A stretch of 64,000 nt of DNA, from positions 1 to 64,000 of the forward strand of contig JAGWLR010000003.1 in the NCBI GenBank assembly GCA_028864885.1, written 5' to 3'. The translations under genes and the position numbers were made by a program. Of this stretch, positions 7,994 to 16,915 are shown piece by piece. The notes beneath the pieces are model-generated. The model worked only from the letters and a program-made list of their open reading frames with translations. It did not search any database and was not told the DNA's origin. How positions within the stretch are numbered: position 1 is the stretch's first letter; the number at the start of each line of letters is the position of its first letter. The stretch comes from Burkholderiales bacterium. Its GTDB lineage: Bacteria; Pseudomonadota; Gammaproteobacteria; Burkholderiales; Burkholderiaceae_C.

Positions 7994-9214
7994 ATGATTG
8001 ATAAGCCCATCCGCGATCTCGTGAAAGCCACCGCCCCCGTTCTCAAGGAGCATGGCGTCAGCCTGACCCGGCATTTCTATGCCCGCATGTTTGCCCACAA
8101 CCCGGAGCTGATCCCGGTGTTCAACCAGGGCCACCAGAATGCAGGTGCGCAACAGCAGGCATTGGCGATGGCTGTGGCCGCTTACGCCGAGCACATTGAT
8201 GATCCCTCTGTCCTGACTCCGGTCTTGGTGCGCGTGGCCAACAAGCACGCCAGCCTGGGCATCCGCGCCGAGCACTATCCCATCGTGGGGCGCCATTTAC
8301 TGGCCTCCATTCGCGAAGTGCTGGGGGAGGCCGCAACCGATGAGCTGGTTGATGCATGGGCCGCTGCCTATGGCCAACTGGCCGATGTGCTGATTGGGCT
8401 GGAGGCGCAGCTCTACCAGGAGGCCGCGACGCAAACCGGTGGTTGGTCGGGCTGGCGCGGATTCAAGGTGCAGCGCAAGGTGGCTGAGAGCGACGAGATC
8501 ACCTCGTTTCATCTGGCACCGGCCGATGGCGGCACCGTGTCGACATATCGTCCAGGCCAGTACGTGACGGTTCGCGTGCTGGTGCCTGAGCTCGGCATCA
8601 CGCAACCCCGCCAGTACAGCCTGTCGGCGGCGCCGGGTGGCAAAACCTTGCGCATCTCGGTCAAGCGGGAAGACGAAAAGAATCAGTCGCCCGCCGGCCT
8701 GGTGTCCAACACCTTGCATCGAGACATTCAAGTGGGCAGCGTGATCGACGTGGCTCCGCCCATGGGCGATTTCTTCCTGCACGAAGACCGTGACACCCCG
8801 GTGGTGCTGATCAGTGCCGGGGTGGGTGTGACGCCCATGATGTCGATGCTCGACCACCTGCTGCAATCCGGATCGAAGCGGACCATCCGGTTTGTCCACG
8901 CCTGCCGCCATGGTGGGGTGCAAGCCTTTGGTGAACACGTGCGCAATCTGGCGCGCGAATACCCGCAGGTCAAGACTTCGGTGTACTTTGAAGATCCACG
9001 TCCTGAAGAGGATCGATTGGGTGTTCATTACGATCGTGCGGGCCGCCTGAACTGGGTTGATCTGGCGCAGGACGCCTTGCTGCCCGATGCCGATTACTAC
9101 CTGTGTGGTCCGGTGCCGTTCATGCAAGAGCAGCTGAAAGAGCTATGCTCACGAGGAGTGGAAGCCCATCGCATCCACCTGGAAGCGTTCGGAACGGGCG
9201 GGGTGACTGCCTGA
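7994..9214 (+). CDS. hmp: Flavohemoprotein (nitric oxide dioxygenase)
   Basis: This 406-residue Hmp oxidises NO to nitrate using O2, heme, FAD and NAD(P)H. The N-terminal globin domain (about 1-140) includes the proximal-heme helix segment NKHASLGIRAEHYPIVG. The FAD domain has PRQYSLSAAPGG and the NAD domain has VVLISAGVGVTPMMSM and DYYLCGPVPFM. Length and domain order match the family. Its promoter region carries an NsrR-like box and the regulator gene follows 49 bp downstream. Confidence 0.97.
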   Translation: MIDKPIRDLVKATAPVLKEHGVSLTRHFYARMFAHNPELIPVFNQGHQNAGAQQQALAMAVAAYAEHIDDPSVLTPVLVRVANKHASLGIRAEHYPIVGRHLLASIREVLGEAATDELVDAWAAAYGQLADVLIGLEAQLYQEAATQTGGWSGWRGFKVQRKVAESDEITSFHLAPADGGTVSTYRPGQYVTVRVLVPELGITQPRQYSLSAAPGGKTLRISVKREDEKNQSPAGLVSNTLHRDIQVGSVIDVAPPMGDFFLHEDRDTPVVLISAGVGVTPMMSMLDHLLQSGSKRTIRFVHACRHGGVQAFGEHVRNLAREYPQVKTSVYFEDPRPEEDRLGVHYDRAGRLNWVDLAQDALLPDADYYLCGPVPFMQEQLKELCSRGVEAHRIHLEAFGTGGVTA

Positions 9215-9263
9215 TCCGGCGCCGAGGCGTGCGGGGCGCGCCTTGTTTTGCCCCCAATTTGCC

Positions 9264-9707
9264 ATGCAACTGACGCACTTTACTGACCTGGGATTGCGTG
9301 TGCTGATGTACCTCAGCCACTCCGATCGCGACACGCCTGTCACCATCAGTGAGGTGGCAGAGCGCTTTGACGCCTCTCGCAATCACTTGGTCAAGGTGGT
9401 TCACTTCATGGCGCAACACGGATGGCTGGTCACCACCCGTGGCAAGGGGGGCGGCTTGGCCCTGGCTCGGCCCCTGGCTGACTACAAGTTGGGTGAAGTC
9501 ATCCGCAGCCTGGAAAACGTCACCGAGATGATCGATTGCGCCGACCCGCCCTGCGCCTTGCGTGGACGTTGTCAGCTCAAATCGATTCTCGATCAGGCCA
9601 TGAACGCCTTTTTCGAGGTGCTGGATCAATACACCTTGGCCGACGCCGTCGCGGCCCCCACACACCAAGCCATCCAGATGCTGCACAGGCTGCGTCCGGT
9701 GGCTTGA
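9264..9707 (+). CDS. nsrR: Rrf2-family NO-sensing repressor NsrR
   Basis: This 147-residue protein starts at ATG 9264 (MQLTHFTDLGLRVLMYL). The winged-helix N-terminus is typical of Rrf2 proteins (ISEVAERFDASRNHLVKVV, then TRGKGGGLALA). Three cysteines in CADPPCALRGRC have the Cx4Cx5C spacing of the [Fe-S] ligands of E. coli NsrR. This supports NsrR over IscR, which is also present in this window. It is probably co-transcribed with hmp and therefore autoregulated by NO through the box at 7927. Confidence 0.92.
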   Translation: MQLTHFTDLGLRVLMYLSHSDRDTPVTISEVAERFDASRNHLVKVVHFMAQHGWLVTTRGKGGGLALARPLADYKLGEVIRSLENVTEMIDCADPPCALRGRCQLKSILDQAMNAFFEVLDQYTLADAVAAPTHQAIQMLHRLRPVA

Positions 9708-9717
9708 GCCCGTCGCC

Positions 9718-10935
9718 TCACTCGGCGGCCGCCGTTTTCTTGGCGGCTGCTTTTTTGGCCGCGGGCTTGCGTGGCCGTCGAGGGCGACTGGTTTTCTCGG
9801 CGATAGTTTCTGACTCGCCGGCGGGCGTAGCTTCAGGTTCAGGTGCAACGCTGGTGACGGGTGGGGCTTCAACCGCTTGGGTTTCGCCTGCCTCTACCGC
9901 GGTTGCACTTCGCGACGAGCGATTCCCTCGGCCTCGTGTCCCTCCACGTCGTGAGCGACCCTTGGCGGGCGCAGCGGTGGGCTCCTGCTCGCTCGCGGGG
10001 GCGATCTCACTTGGCGCTGCGTCGGCTGTGTTTGCCTCAGCAAGCGGCAGAGAGGGCTCAACTGAAGGCGTTTCTACCTGCGCGGTCACGGGCGCGGCAT
10101 CGGTTCGAGACGCCAAGCCATTGCCGCGGCTCACAAAGGCGCTCGATTTCTCGTCACGCGCGAACTCCAGCAGCCCCCGGTTCTGGGCTTCTTCCAGCAA
10201 GTTGCCAAAGGTCCGAAAGCCATAATAGTTTTCATTGAAACCAGGGTTGCGTCGCTTGATGGCTTCCTTGAGCACCGAGGCCCAGACCTTGCCGCCCTCA
10301 TCGCGGTCAGACACCAAGGCCTCATACGTTTCCACCGCCATCTCGATGGCCTTGGTGCGGCGAACATCCATTTCGGCGCGGCGGCGTTGCTCTTCCTCAG
10401 GCGTGCGACGCGGCTGCGCTTGATCACGGTTGTCACGTCGGGCCGCGTTGCGTTGGCTTTCACGCACGAGGTCGTCGTAGAAGATGAACTCGTCGCAGTT
10501 GGCGATCAGCAGGTCCGAGGTCGACTGCTTGACGCCCACGCCGATCACGTACTTGGCGTTTTCGCGCAGTTTGGAAACCAGGGGCGAGAAATCCGAGTCG
10601 CCCGAGATGATCACGAAAGTGTTGACGTGCGACTTGGTGTAGCAAAGATCGAGCGCATCCACCACCAGGCGGATGTCGGCTGAATTCTTGCCCGATTGGC
10701 GCACGTGGGGGATCTCGATCAACTCGAAATTGGCCTCGTGCATCGCAGCCTTGAAGCCCTTGTAGCGATCCCAGTCGCAATAGGCCTTCTTGACCACGAT
10801 GCTGCCCTTGAGCAGCAGGCGCTCCAGAACGCGCTTGATGTCGAACTTGTCGTAATTGGCGTCGCGGACGCCCAGGGCCACGTTCTCGAAGTCGCAGAAC
10901 AGGGCCATGCTGATGTGATCAGGTGTGGAGGCCAT
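9718..10935 (-). CDS. NYN-domain RNase-like protein with OST-HTH/LOTUS domain
   Basis: This 405-residue protein has an N-terminal NYN (PIN-like) domain with conserved acidic residues in FCDFENVAL, SADIRLVVDALDL and IISGDSDFSPLV, the pattern of a metal-dependent nuclease. After a charged linker, residues about 205-275 (AIEMAVETYEAL to LLEFARDEKSS, including WASVLKEAIKRRNPGF) match an OST-HTH/LOTUS RNA-binding domain. The last 130 residues are low-complexity and end in an Ala/Lys-rich tail (KPAAKKAAAKK). An RNA-processing role is expected from the family; the target is unknown. It converges with nsrR. Confidence 0.88.
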   Translation of the reverse strand: MASTPDHISMALFCDFENVALGVRDANYDKFDIKRVLERLLLKGSIVVKKAYCDWDRYKGFKAAMHEANFELIEIPHVRQSGKNSADIRLVVDALDLCYTKSHVNTFVIISGDSDFSPLVSKLRENAKYVIGVGVKQSTSDLLIANCDEFIFYDDLVRESQRNAARRDNRDQAQPRRTPEEEQRRRAEMDVRRTKAIEMAVETYEALVSDRDEGGKVWASVLKEAIKRRNPGFNENYYGFRTFGNLLEEAQNRGLLEFARDEKSSAFVSRGNGLASRTDAAPVTAQVETPSVEPSLPLAEANTADAAPSEIAPASEQEPTAAPAKGRSRRGGTRGRGNRSSRSATAVEAGETQAVEAPPVTSVAPEPEATPAGESETIAEKTSRPRRPRKPAAKKAAAKKTAAAE

Positions 10936-10989
10936 TGGTATCTCAGATGATTCAGACCGCCATCATCACATGAACCGGCCCCCAGGCGA

Positions 10990-12003
10990 TCAAGGGGTCA
11001 ACGTTGGTGCGGTTGGGGTCGAGATGCTGAGCGCGGTGACACTGCTGGGCATGGCTGTCCAGCGGATCGCCAGGTTGCCAAAATGGGATGAGGCCAGGTA
11101 GACGAACTGTTCGTCAACGGCGGTCACCCAGGAAAATTCGTTCAAGCCGTCGATCGGCAAGACGATCAGCACACCCACATCGGATTGGCTCAGCAGCTGC
11201 GTATAGTCGTCAGCAGCGCTCACGCTGTAGCCGTTGGCGACGTACCCTTCGTGAACCAGATACCGCTTGGCGTCCAGCAAGGAAAAACCTTTGCGTTGAA
11301 TGATCAGATCTGTTTCACCGTAGGTCATCATGCCAGTCATGGCGTCCCGTTCGGTGGTCACCCCATTACGGACATACAGCATGGACTGCAGGATGGCGGA
11401 CATGCCGGAGAAGTCGTATTGGGCATGGAAAACAGGCTGAACACGAGGGCCCAGCGTGCCGCCAGCAAAGCCGCTCGTCGACAAGACACGGTGGGTGCAG
11501 GCGCAGTTGGCGTTTTGAATCCGCAGCCATTGGGCGTCAGCCGCCCCTACCTGTACCCGGATGGCCAGATAGTCCTGATTGAGTTGGTTGTTCAGGAACA
11601 TGTAGGCGTGTCGAGGGGTGGCCGACGATCCTTGCACAGTCCCATTGTTCAGATCGTAGACATTGGCGCGCCCCGCTCGCACACCGGCTAGTCCGGTAAT
11701 CTTGATGTTGCTCCAATTGACGTCGGTATCTGATTGCAGCTCAAGGTATGCCGCTTGCTGATCGGCGGGAATCGCATGACCGGGCAGGGTGGAGTTGACG
11801 GTCTGCATCCAGGCCGTGGCCTTGAATTGGGTGCTGCCAACCACGATTTGCTGCGGCGCGGCGATCGCCTGCGACTCTTGCGTGACGGGCGTGGGCCCCG
11901 ATTGACTGTTGAGATTGGATGAGGCGTCGGAGTTGGATGATCCGCCACCGCAAGCGGACAGCATGACAGCTGCCGCCAGGATGATTCCTGCGACTGATTT
12001 CAT
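10990..12003 (-). CDS. Lipoprotein with a degenerate C39-peptidase-like domain
   Basis: This 337-residue protein starts at ATG 12003 after a good AGGGAG site. A signal peptide ends in the lipobox LSAC, so it should be a lipid-anchored envelope protein. Residues about 190-320 follow the order of C39-like peptidases: QYDFS..., a RKGFSLLDAKRYL block, a GY.A.GY.V block, a GLNEF segment and a final FGN. The usual catalytic Cys (S-C-G) reads S-G-M, the usual His (G-x-x-H-F) reads G-L-N-E-F, and the usual Asp position is Ser. The protein is therefore probably a non-catalytic binding protein. The N-terminal half (50-185) is unrecognised. Confidence 0.7.
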   Translation of the reverse strand: MKSVAGIILAAAVMLSACGGGSSNSDASSNLNSQSGPTPVTQESQAIAAPQQIVVGSTQFKATAWMQTVNSTLPGHAIPADQQAAYLELQSDTDVNWSNIKITGLAGVRAGRANVYDLNNGTVQGSSATPRHAYMFLNNQLNQDYLAIRVQVGAADAQWLRIQNANCACTHRVLSTSGFAGGTLGPRVQPVFHAQYDFSGMSAILQSMLYVRNGVTTERDAMTGMMTYGETDLIIQRKGFSLLDAKRYLVHEGYVANGYSVSAADDYTQLLSQSDVGVLIVLPIDGLNEFSWVTAVDEQFVYLASSHFGNLAIRWTAMPSSVTALSISTPTAPTLTP

Positions 12004-12059
12004 TTTTTGTGCTCCCTGAATACAAGCGGCATGTTAACCGCTTTACATCCAGGGAAGGG

Positions 12060-12992
12060 TCACTCGCCTTGTTTGCGTTGCAGGTTGCGTTCGGCGCGCA
12101 GGCGCTTGAGTTCGGCTTCTGCCGCTTTGGCCTCGGCTAGCCAGGTTTCAAATTTGCGCGGGGTTTCCAGGGTGATGCGCCCGATGGATCCGCTGCGGAA
12201 ATCGTTGAGGACGATCTCTGCCGCCTTTTGCAGGTTCACGCGCCCGCCACTCATGACCGCCCCGCGCTTTTTGGCGATCTCGACCAACAACTCGTCGTCA
12301 TGTCGGGTGGGGATGTTGTGCTCGTCGTCCAGCCGGTAGCGTGCGGCCAGTTCTCGGTGATAGTGGCCCTTGATGCTGTTGATCAATTCCAGCGCCACTT
12401 CTTCTTCGTCATAGGCATTGCGCCCGATCGCGCCACTGGCGGCCAGGTGGTAGCCCGATTTCTCGACAAGGATCTTGGGCCAAAGCATGCCAGGCGTGTC
12501 AAACAAGTAGCAGTCGCTGGCCAGGTTGATGCGTTGCTCAACACGGGTGATGCCGGCTTCGTCGCCCGTCTTGGCGGCTTTTTTGCCCACCATGGTGTTG
12601 AGCAAGGTCGATTTGCCCACGTTGGGGATGCCGCAGATCAACACGCGCAAAGGCTTGTCCATGCCGCCCCGGTTCGGTGCCAGTTCTCGGCAGGCTTTGA
12701 CCAGCCGCTGGGTCGGAGCCGTTTCGCCGGCATCCAGGCCGATGGCCAGGGTGTCGGGCTTCTTGTTGTACCAGTCCAGCCAAAGCTCGGTGCGTTCGGC
12801 ATCGGCCAGATCCTGCTTGTTCAAAACCTTGAGCTTGGCCTTCTTGCCGGTCAACTGGGCCAGCATGGGGTTGGCGCTGGAGCCGGGCAGTCGGGCATCC
12901 AGCATTTCAATGACCACATCGATGTCCTTGACACGCTCGGTGATGGCTTTTTTGGTCACGTGCATGTGACCGGGGAACCATTGAATGCCCAT
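12060..12992 (-). CDS. ylqF: YlqF/RbgA-family ribosome biogenesis GTPase
   Basis: This 310-residue circularly permuted GTPase has G motifs in the order G4 (LNKQD, about residue 58), G1 ([12 protein letters not shown], about residue 126) and G3 (DTPGMLWP), as in YlqF/RbgA proteins that help assemble the large ribosomal subunit. It begins [17 protein letters not shown], the family hallmark. A basic coiled helix ends the protein ([15 protein letters not shown]). It is followed 57 bp later by the C39-like lipoprotein on the same strand. Confidence 0.93.
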   Translation of the reverse strand: MGIQWFPGHMHVTKKAITERVKDIDVVIEMLDARLPGSSANPMLAQLTGKKAKLKVLNKQDLADAERTELWLDWYNKKPDTLAIGLDAGETAPTQRLVKACRELAPNRGGMDKPLRVLICGIPNVGKSTLLNTMVGKKAAKTGDEAGITRVEQRINLASDCYLFDTPGMLWPKILVEKSGYHLAASGAIGRNAYDEEEVALELINSIKGHYHRELAARYRLDDEHNIPTRHDDELLVEIAKKRGAVMSGGRVNLQKAAEIVLNDFRSGSIGRITLETPRKFETWLAEAKAAEAELKRLRAERNLQRKQGE

Positions 12993-13149
12993 GGAGATGA
13001 ATTCTTTGTGCGCAAAACGCGCATTGTCTTCTGTTCTGGACGCCCGCGCACAATTTCAACAAAATCACGCGAACCCGGGCGGCGTCGTGCTTTCGCTTGA
13101 AAACAGCCTCGATTGACCGATAAGGCATCAAATCATCCAGGATTTCGTC

Positions 13150-14181
13150 ATGTCGATTGAGCAGTACCCGACTTTCATCCATGAGCCGAAGCGACTGGCT
13201 GCCCTGCAGTCCTACGGGCTATTGGACACGCCGGCCGAGGCCGATTTCGATGCCGTGGCACGCCTGCTGTCGCAGGTGACGCGGGCGCCGGTCGCCTGGG
13301 TGGGGCTGCTGGATTCCGAGCGAGTTTGGTTCAAGGCCCAGTGTGGCGTGACAGACGCAGAGTGGCCTCGCGATGGCTGGATCTCCGTGCACCTGCTGTC
13401 TCATCCGCGCGAGAGCTGGTCGTGTGCCGACCTGAGTCATGAGTCTCGATGGCAGGGGCACCCCTGGGCGAACGCCTTGCCGCAAGCCCGATTCCTGGCG
13501 GTGGCGCCGGTGGTCGACCTGGCCGGCCAGGTGCTGGGGATGGTGGGGGTGGCGTCGCCTCAAGCGAAGGAGTTTGACGACGAACTGAAGGGACCACTGC
13601 AGGATGCCGCTGTGCTGGTGGCGTCGCTGATGGAGTCGCGCAAGCGTGCCGGGCTGCTGGCACGCCAGGCGATGACCGATCCTTTGACTGGCATTGGCAA
13701 CAAGGCGCAGTTCGATCTGTCTTTGCAAGTCGAGATGGGCCACGCGATGCGAAGCGGTGAGCCCTTCACGGTGCTGTGCATGGATCTGGATGGGTTCAAG
13801 GCAGTCAACGACGGCTTTGGCCACACGGCAGGTGACGAGGTGCTGTGCGAGGTGGCCAAGCGCCTGCAACAACAGGTTCGCTTGGGCGACACGCTGGTGC
13901 GCTTGCGCGATGACGAATTTGCCGTCGTCATGCGTCATGGGGCCGAAGAGGCCGCCACGGTGTTATCCAAGCGAATTGTGCAAGCCATTTCTCAGCCGGT
14001 GGATCTGACCACGGGCGACACCGTTGGGGTGGGCATCTCGATCGGCATGGCAGCGTATGACGATCAGATCTGCTCCGGGCAGGACCTGGTCAAGAAGGCG
14101 ACTGAATCGCTTCAGCAGGCCAAACGCCGCAATGAGCGTCGCTGGAACATGTTCCTGGGAGGCGGGCGGCGTCTGTTCTGA
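13150..14181 (+). CDS. GAF-GGDEF protein with degenerate RDDEF signature
   Basis: This 343-residue protein has an N-terminal GAF domain (about residues 15-165; EPKRLAALQSYGLLDTP is a common lead-in) and a C-terminal GGDEF-fold domain (about 172-335). The metal and substrate motifs DLDGFKAVNDGFGH are intact. The signature hairpin reads R-D-D-E-F instead of G-G-D/E-E-F, so the two glycines that shape the guanine-binding turn are missing. It is likely a non-synthesising sensor or c-di-GMP/GTP-binding relay rather than an active cyclase. No membrane segment is seen. Its last 92 bases overlap the convergent dusC frame. Confidence 0.88.
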   Translation: MSIEQYPTFIHEPKRLAALQSYGLLDTPAEADFDAVARLLSQVTRAPVAWVGLLDSERVWFKAQCGVTDAEWPRDGWISVHLLSHPRESWSCADLSHESRWQGHPWANALPQARFLAVAPVVDLAGQVLGMVGVASPQAKEFDDELKGPLQDAAVLVASLMESRKRAGLLARQAMTDPLTGIGNKAQFDLSLQVEMGHAMRSGEPFTVLCMDLDGFKAVNDGFGHTAGDEVLCEVAKRLQQQVRLGDTLVRLRDDEFAVVMRHGAEEAATVLSKRIVQAISQPVDLTTGDTVGVGISIGMAAYDDQICSGQDLVKKATESLQQAKRRNERRWNMFLGGGRRLF

Positions 14182-15118
14182 ACTCGGGGCTGAGGCTGTT
14201 GAGCCAGCTCTCGATCTGACGAGAGTCGTTCACGATGCGAACCGCCATGTAGGCATCTTCCGCCTCGGGATAGGTACGGCGCAAGTAGTTGAGCCATTGC
14301 TTCATCCGGCCCGCACGGTGTTTGGGGACCACGTTGGCGCAAATCAGCTGCCAGAACCCATGCAGCAGGGGGATCACCTCTGCCCAGGTGATGACCGCCT
14401 GCTCTCCGGCGATGGCCTGGCCCAGGCCGGGGTTCGCCACGGCGCCCCGCCCAATCATCAACATCTCACATCCGGTCACGTCGCGGCATCGATGGGCGTC
14501 TGCCACGCTCCAGATTTCGCCATTGGCAATCACCGGCACGCGTACGTGCGCGCGGATGTCGGCAATGCGATCCCAGTAGGCCGGCGGGCGGTAGCCGTGG
14601 GCCTTGGTTCGGGCGTGGATCACGAGTTCTTCCGCACCCCCCGCCTCAATGGCCTGGGCGCAGGCTTCAGCCAGGGTGTCGTCGTGAAAACCCAATCGCA
14701 TCTTGGCCGAGACCGGGATCGGCCTGGGAACGGCCGCTCGCACTGCGGCCACGATGCGTTCCACATGCTCCGGGTCTTGCAACAAGGCGGCACCGCCCCC
14801 GTGGCGGTTCACCACCTTGGCCGGGCAGCCGAAGTTCAAATCGATCCCCGCGGATCCGAGTTCGGCCAGCTTGGCGGCGTTTTCGGCCATGCAGACCGGG
14901 TCGGAGCCCAGCAATTGACCGCGCACAGGTACACCCGAAGGGGTCCGGCTGCCATGCGCCAATTCCGGCACGATGCGCTTGAACGCTCGGGCAGGCAAGA
15001 GCGTGTCGGTGATACGGATGAACTCAGACACGCAGCGATCAATGCCCCCCACACGGGTCAGGATATCTCGCAATGCGAAATCGAGTGGCCCTTCCATGGG
15101 GGCGAGCAGAATGGTCAT
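14090..15118 (-). CDS. dusC: tRNA-dihydrouridine synthase (DusC type)
   Basis: This 342-residue flavoenzyme reduces uridine to dihydrouridine in tRNA. I chose ATG 15118 (MTILLAPMEGPLDFALRD) because the family begins there; the track start at 15238 adds 40 unrelated residues. Visible motifs are the DLNFGCPAK catalytic-Cys loop, VSAKMRLGFHD, VIHARTK and MIGRGAVANP. The DusC subgroup is favoured by VGGIDRCVSEF and the later FWQLI block. The C-terminal about 30 residues lie antisense to the GGDEF gene and carry no recognisable motif. Confidence 0.9.
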   Translation of the reverse strand: MTILLAPMEGPLDFALRDILTRVGGIDRCVSEFIRITDTLLPARAFKRIVPELAHGSRTPSGVPVRGQLLGSDPVCMAENAAKLAELGSAGIDLNFGCPAKVVNRHGGGAALLQDPEHVERIVAAVRAAVPRPIPVSAKMRLGFHDDTLAEACAQAIEAGGAEELVIHARTKAHGYRPPAYWDRIADIRAHVRVPVIANGEIWSVADAHRCRDVTGCEMLMIGRGAVANPGLGQAIAGEQAVITWAEVIPLLHGFWQLICANVVPKHRAGRMKQWLNYLRRTYPEAEDAYMAVRIVNDSRQIESWLNSLSPEFRTDAARLPGTCSSDAHCGVWPAEAIQSPS

Positions 15119-15264
15119 GAGGCGTGTAACAGGGGGCGGAAAGGGCGAGGCCGCTAGTGTACGGAAACGTGGCTTAGGACACGGGTTGTCAGTTTTTTCT
15201 TGCTTCAACCTGGTCAGGGATCGCCGATAAATGAACACCTGCCCGCCAGAAGAAGATTTTCCTC

Positions 15265-16125
15265 ATGACGACGTCTGCCATTGCTGCTGAAATTGATCAG
15301 GTACGCCGCAGTGCGCCGCTGCAGACCATCGTGATTCCGCCTTGCCCTGAATTGCTGGCCCGCTTGCAAGCCACCATGGCGGTGCCCGAGCCGGACTTGA
15401 ACGAGGTGGCGCGGATCGCCAGCAGCGACGTGGCCATGGCCGCGGTGCTGTTGCGGCAGGCCAATGGCCCTATGTTCGCTGCGGGGCAGCCCGTGCAAAC
15501 CGTCGGGCAGGCCATGAATCGACTGGGCTTGGAGCACACCGCGTCGGTGATGACCGGCTTTCTGGCGCAGCGGGCCATCAAGGTCAACAGCGTGCATCTG
15601 CAGCGGTTCTGGGAGCGGGCAGCCAAACGCGCCATCGCCATGACTTTCATGGCGCAGAAGTTTCCGGGGATGTCGACCGACATCGCCCACACCTACGGCC
15701 TGTTTTGCCACGTGGGCTTGCCGGTGATGATGCAAAGCGTGCCGGGTTACAGCGGCACCCTGGTCGAGGCACGTGCGCGCCGTGATCGTTCACCGATTGA
15801 GACCGAGAACGCCAATCACAAGACCGACCATGCCGTGGTCGGGGCGTTGGTGGCCAGGGTGTGGCGCCTGGCACCCCAGGTCATGGCGGCCATCCGCTTG
15901 CATCACGATCTGGATGTGCTGGGCGACAGCCACACCGACTCAGAAGTGCAGATGCTCGTGGCGGTGGGGCTGTTGGCTGAGCATGTGATGCTCAAACACG
16001 AAGGGTTGGACCCCGACCGCGATTGGAATGAACACTCAGACCACGCCCTGGGTTGGCTTGAGTTGGCCCGAGACGAGTTGGACGTCTGGGACCTGGAGTT
16101 GCGCGACCTGCTCGATGCGGCTTGA
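15265..16125 (+). CDS. HDOD domain signalling protein
   Basis: This 286-residue protein consists mostly of an HDOD domain (about residues 20-225). It shows the family pattern LLARLQATMAVPEPDLNEVARIASSDVAMAAVLL, GQAMNRLGLEHTASVM, an internal TYGLFCHVGLPVM and a HHDLD segment. HDOD domains are HD-related but usually not catalytic and often work with c-di-GMP or phosphorelay pathways. It lies near GGDEF and EAL genes, yet no clear operon partner is present. The start at ATG 15265 is 26 bp after an AT-rich leader. Confidence 0.88.
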   Translation: MTTSAIAAEIDQVRRSAPLQTIVIPPCPELLARLQATMAVPEPDLNEVARIASSDVAMAAVLLRQANGPMFAAGQPVQTVGQAMNRLGLEHTASVMTGFLAQRAIKVNSVHLQRFWERAAKRAIAMTFMAQKFPGMSTDIAHTYGLFCHVGLPVMMQSVPGYSGTLVEARARRDRSPIETENANHKTDHAVVGALVARVWRLAPQVMAAIRLHHDLDVLGDSHTDSEVQMLVAVGLLAEHVMLKHEGLDPDRDWNEHSDHALGWLELARDELDVWDLELRDLLDAA

Positions 16126-16141
16126 GCAGGCCGCCACGCGT

Positions 16142-16915
16142 TCAAGCTGCCTGACCAAGCAGATCGTGCAAGGAAATCAGCTCTTGTGTGAGCTTGTGGC
16201 GCGCGTCCATGTGAATCATCGGCTTGGACAGCTGATGCGATTCGCGAATCTTCACGGATGAACTGAGGTAGGGCTGCAGCACGGGCAGGCCCTCGTCGAT
16301 CAACTCCTGAACCAGCTGCTGCGGCAGATTGGCGCGCGGCTGGAACTGGTTGACCACGATGCCACTGACGGCCAGATCCTTGTTGTGATCGGTCTGGATC
16401 TCTTGCACGTTGTCGAGCAAGGTGTACAGCGCACGACGCGAGAAATCATCGCAGTCGAACGGGATCAGGCAGCCCTCGGCCGCGATCAGCGCCGAGCGTG
16501 TGTAGAAGTTCAGCGCGGGCGGCGTGTCGATGTAGATGCGGTCGTACTCTTCTTCGAGTTCTTGCAGCGCATCACGCAGCTTGTAGATCTTGTAGCGCGA
16601 TTCGAGTTTGGGTTGCAGCTCTTCGAGCACGGGGTGCGAGGGCATCAGGTGCAGGTTTTCCCACGGGGTTTCGACCACGTAGTCGCTGGCGCTCTTGTCG
16701 CGGGCGCTGAAACGCAGGGTCTGCTCGAAGAACTCGGCGGCGCTGACCTCGGCATCTTCTTGCGGGCCACCCAGCAGGTAGTGCGTCGAGTTGCCTTGGG
16801 GATCGAGGTCGACCACCAGGGTCCGCAGCCCTTGGTGGGCGCTGATGGCAGCCAGGTTGCTGGTGATGGTGGACTTGCCGACACCACCTTTTTGGTTGAA
16901 GACAACGTAGCGCAT
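16142..16915 (-). CDS. ParA-family ATPase (orphan)
   Basis: This 257-residue protein starts at ATG 16915 (MRYVVFNQKGG), preceded by an AGGAAGG ribosome-binding site. The deviant Walker A KGGVGKSTITSN, DLDPQGNST and a later IDTPPALNFYTRSAL place it in the ParA/Soj group that dimerises on ATP and binds DNA or membranes to position cargo. No parB neighbour is visible, so it is probably not the chromosome-partition ParA. It follows minCDE with a 95 bp gap, and its cargo is unknown. Confidence 0.9.
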   Translation of the reverse strand: MRYVVFNQKGGVGKSTITSNLAAISAHQGLRTLVVDLDPQGNSTHYLLGGPQEDAEVSAAEFFEQTLRFSARDKSASDYVVETPWENLHLMPSHPVLEELQPKLESRYKIYKLRDALQELEEEYDRIYIDTPPALNFYTRSALIAAEGCLIPFDCDDFSRRALYTLLDNVQEIQTDHNKDLAVSGIVVNQFQPRANLPQQLVQELIDEGLPVLQPYLSSSVKIRESHQLSKPMIHMDARHKLTQELISLHDLLGQAA

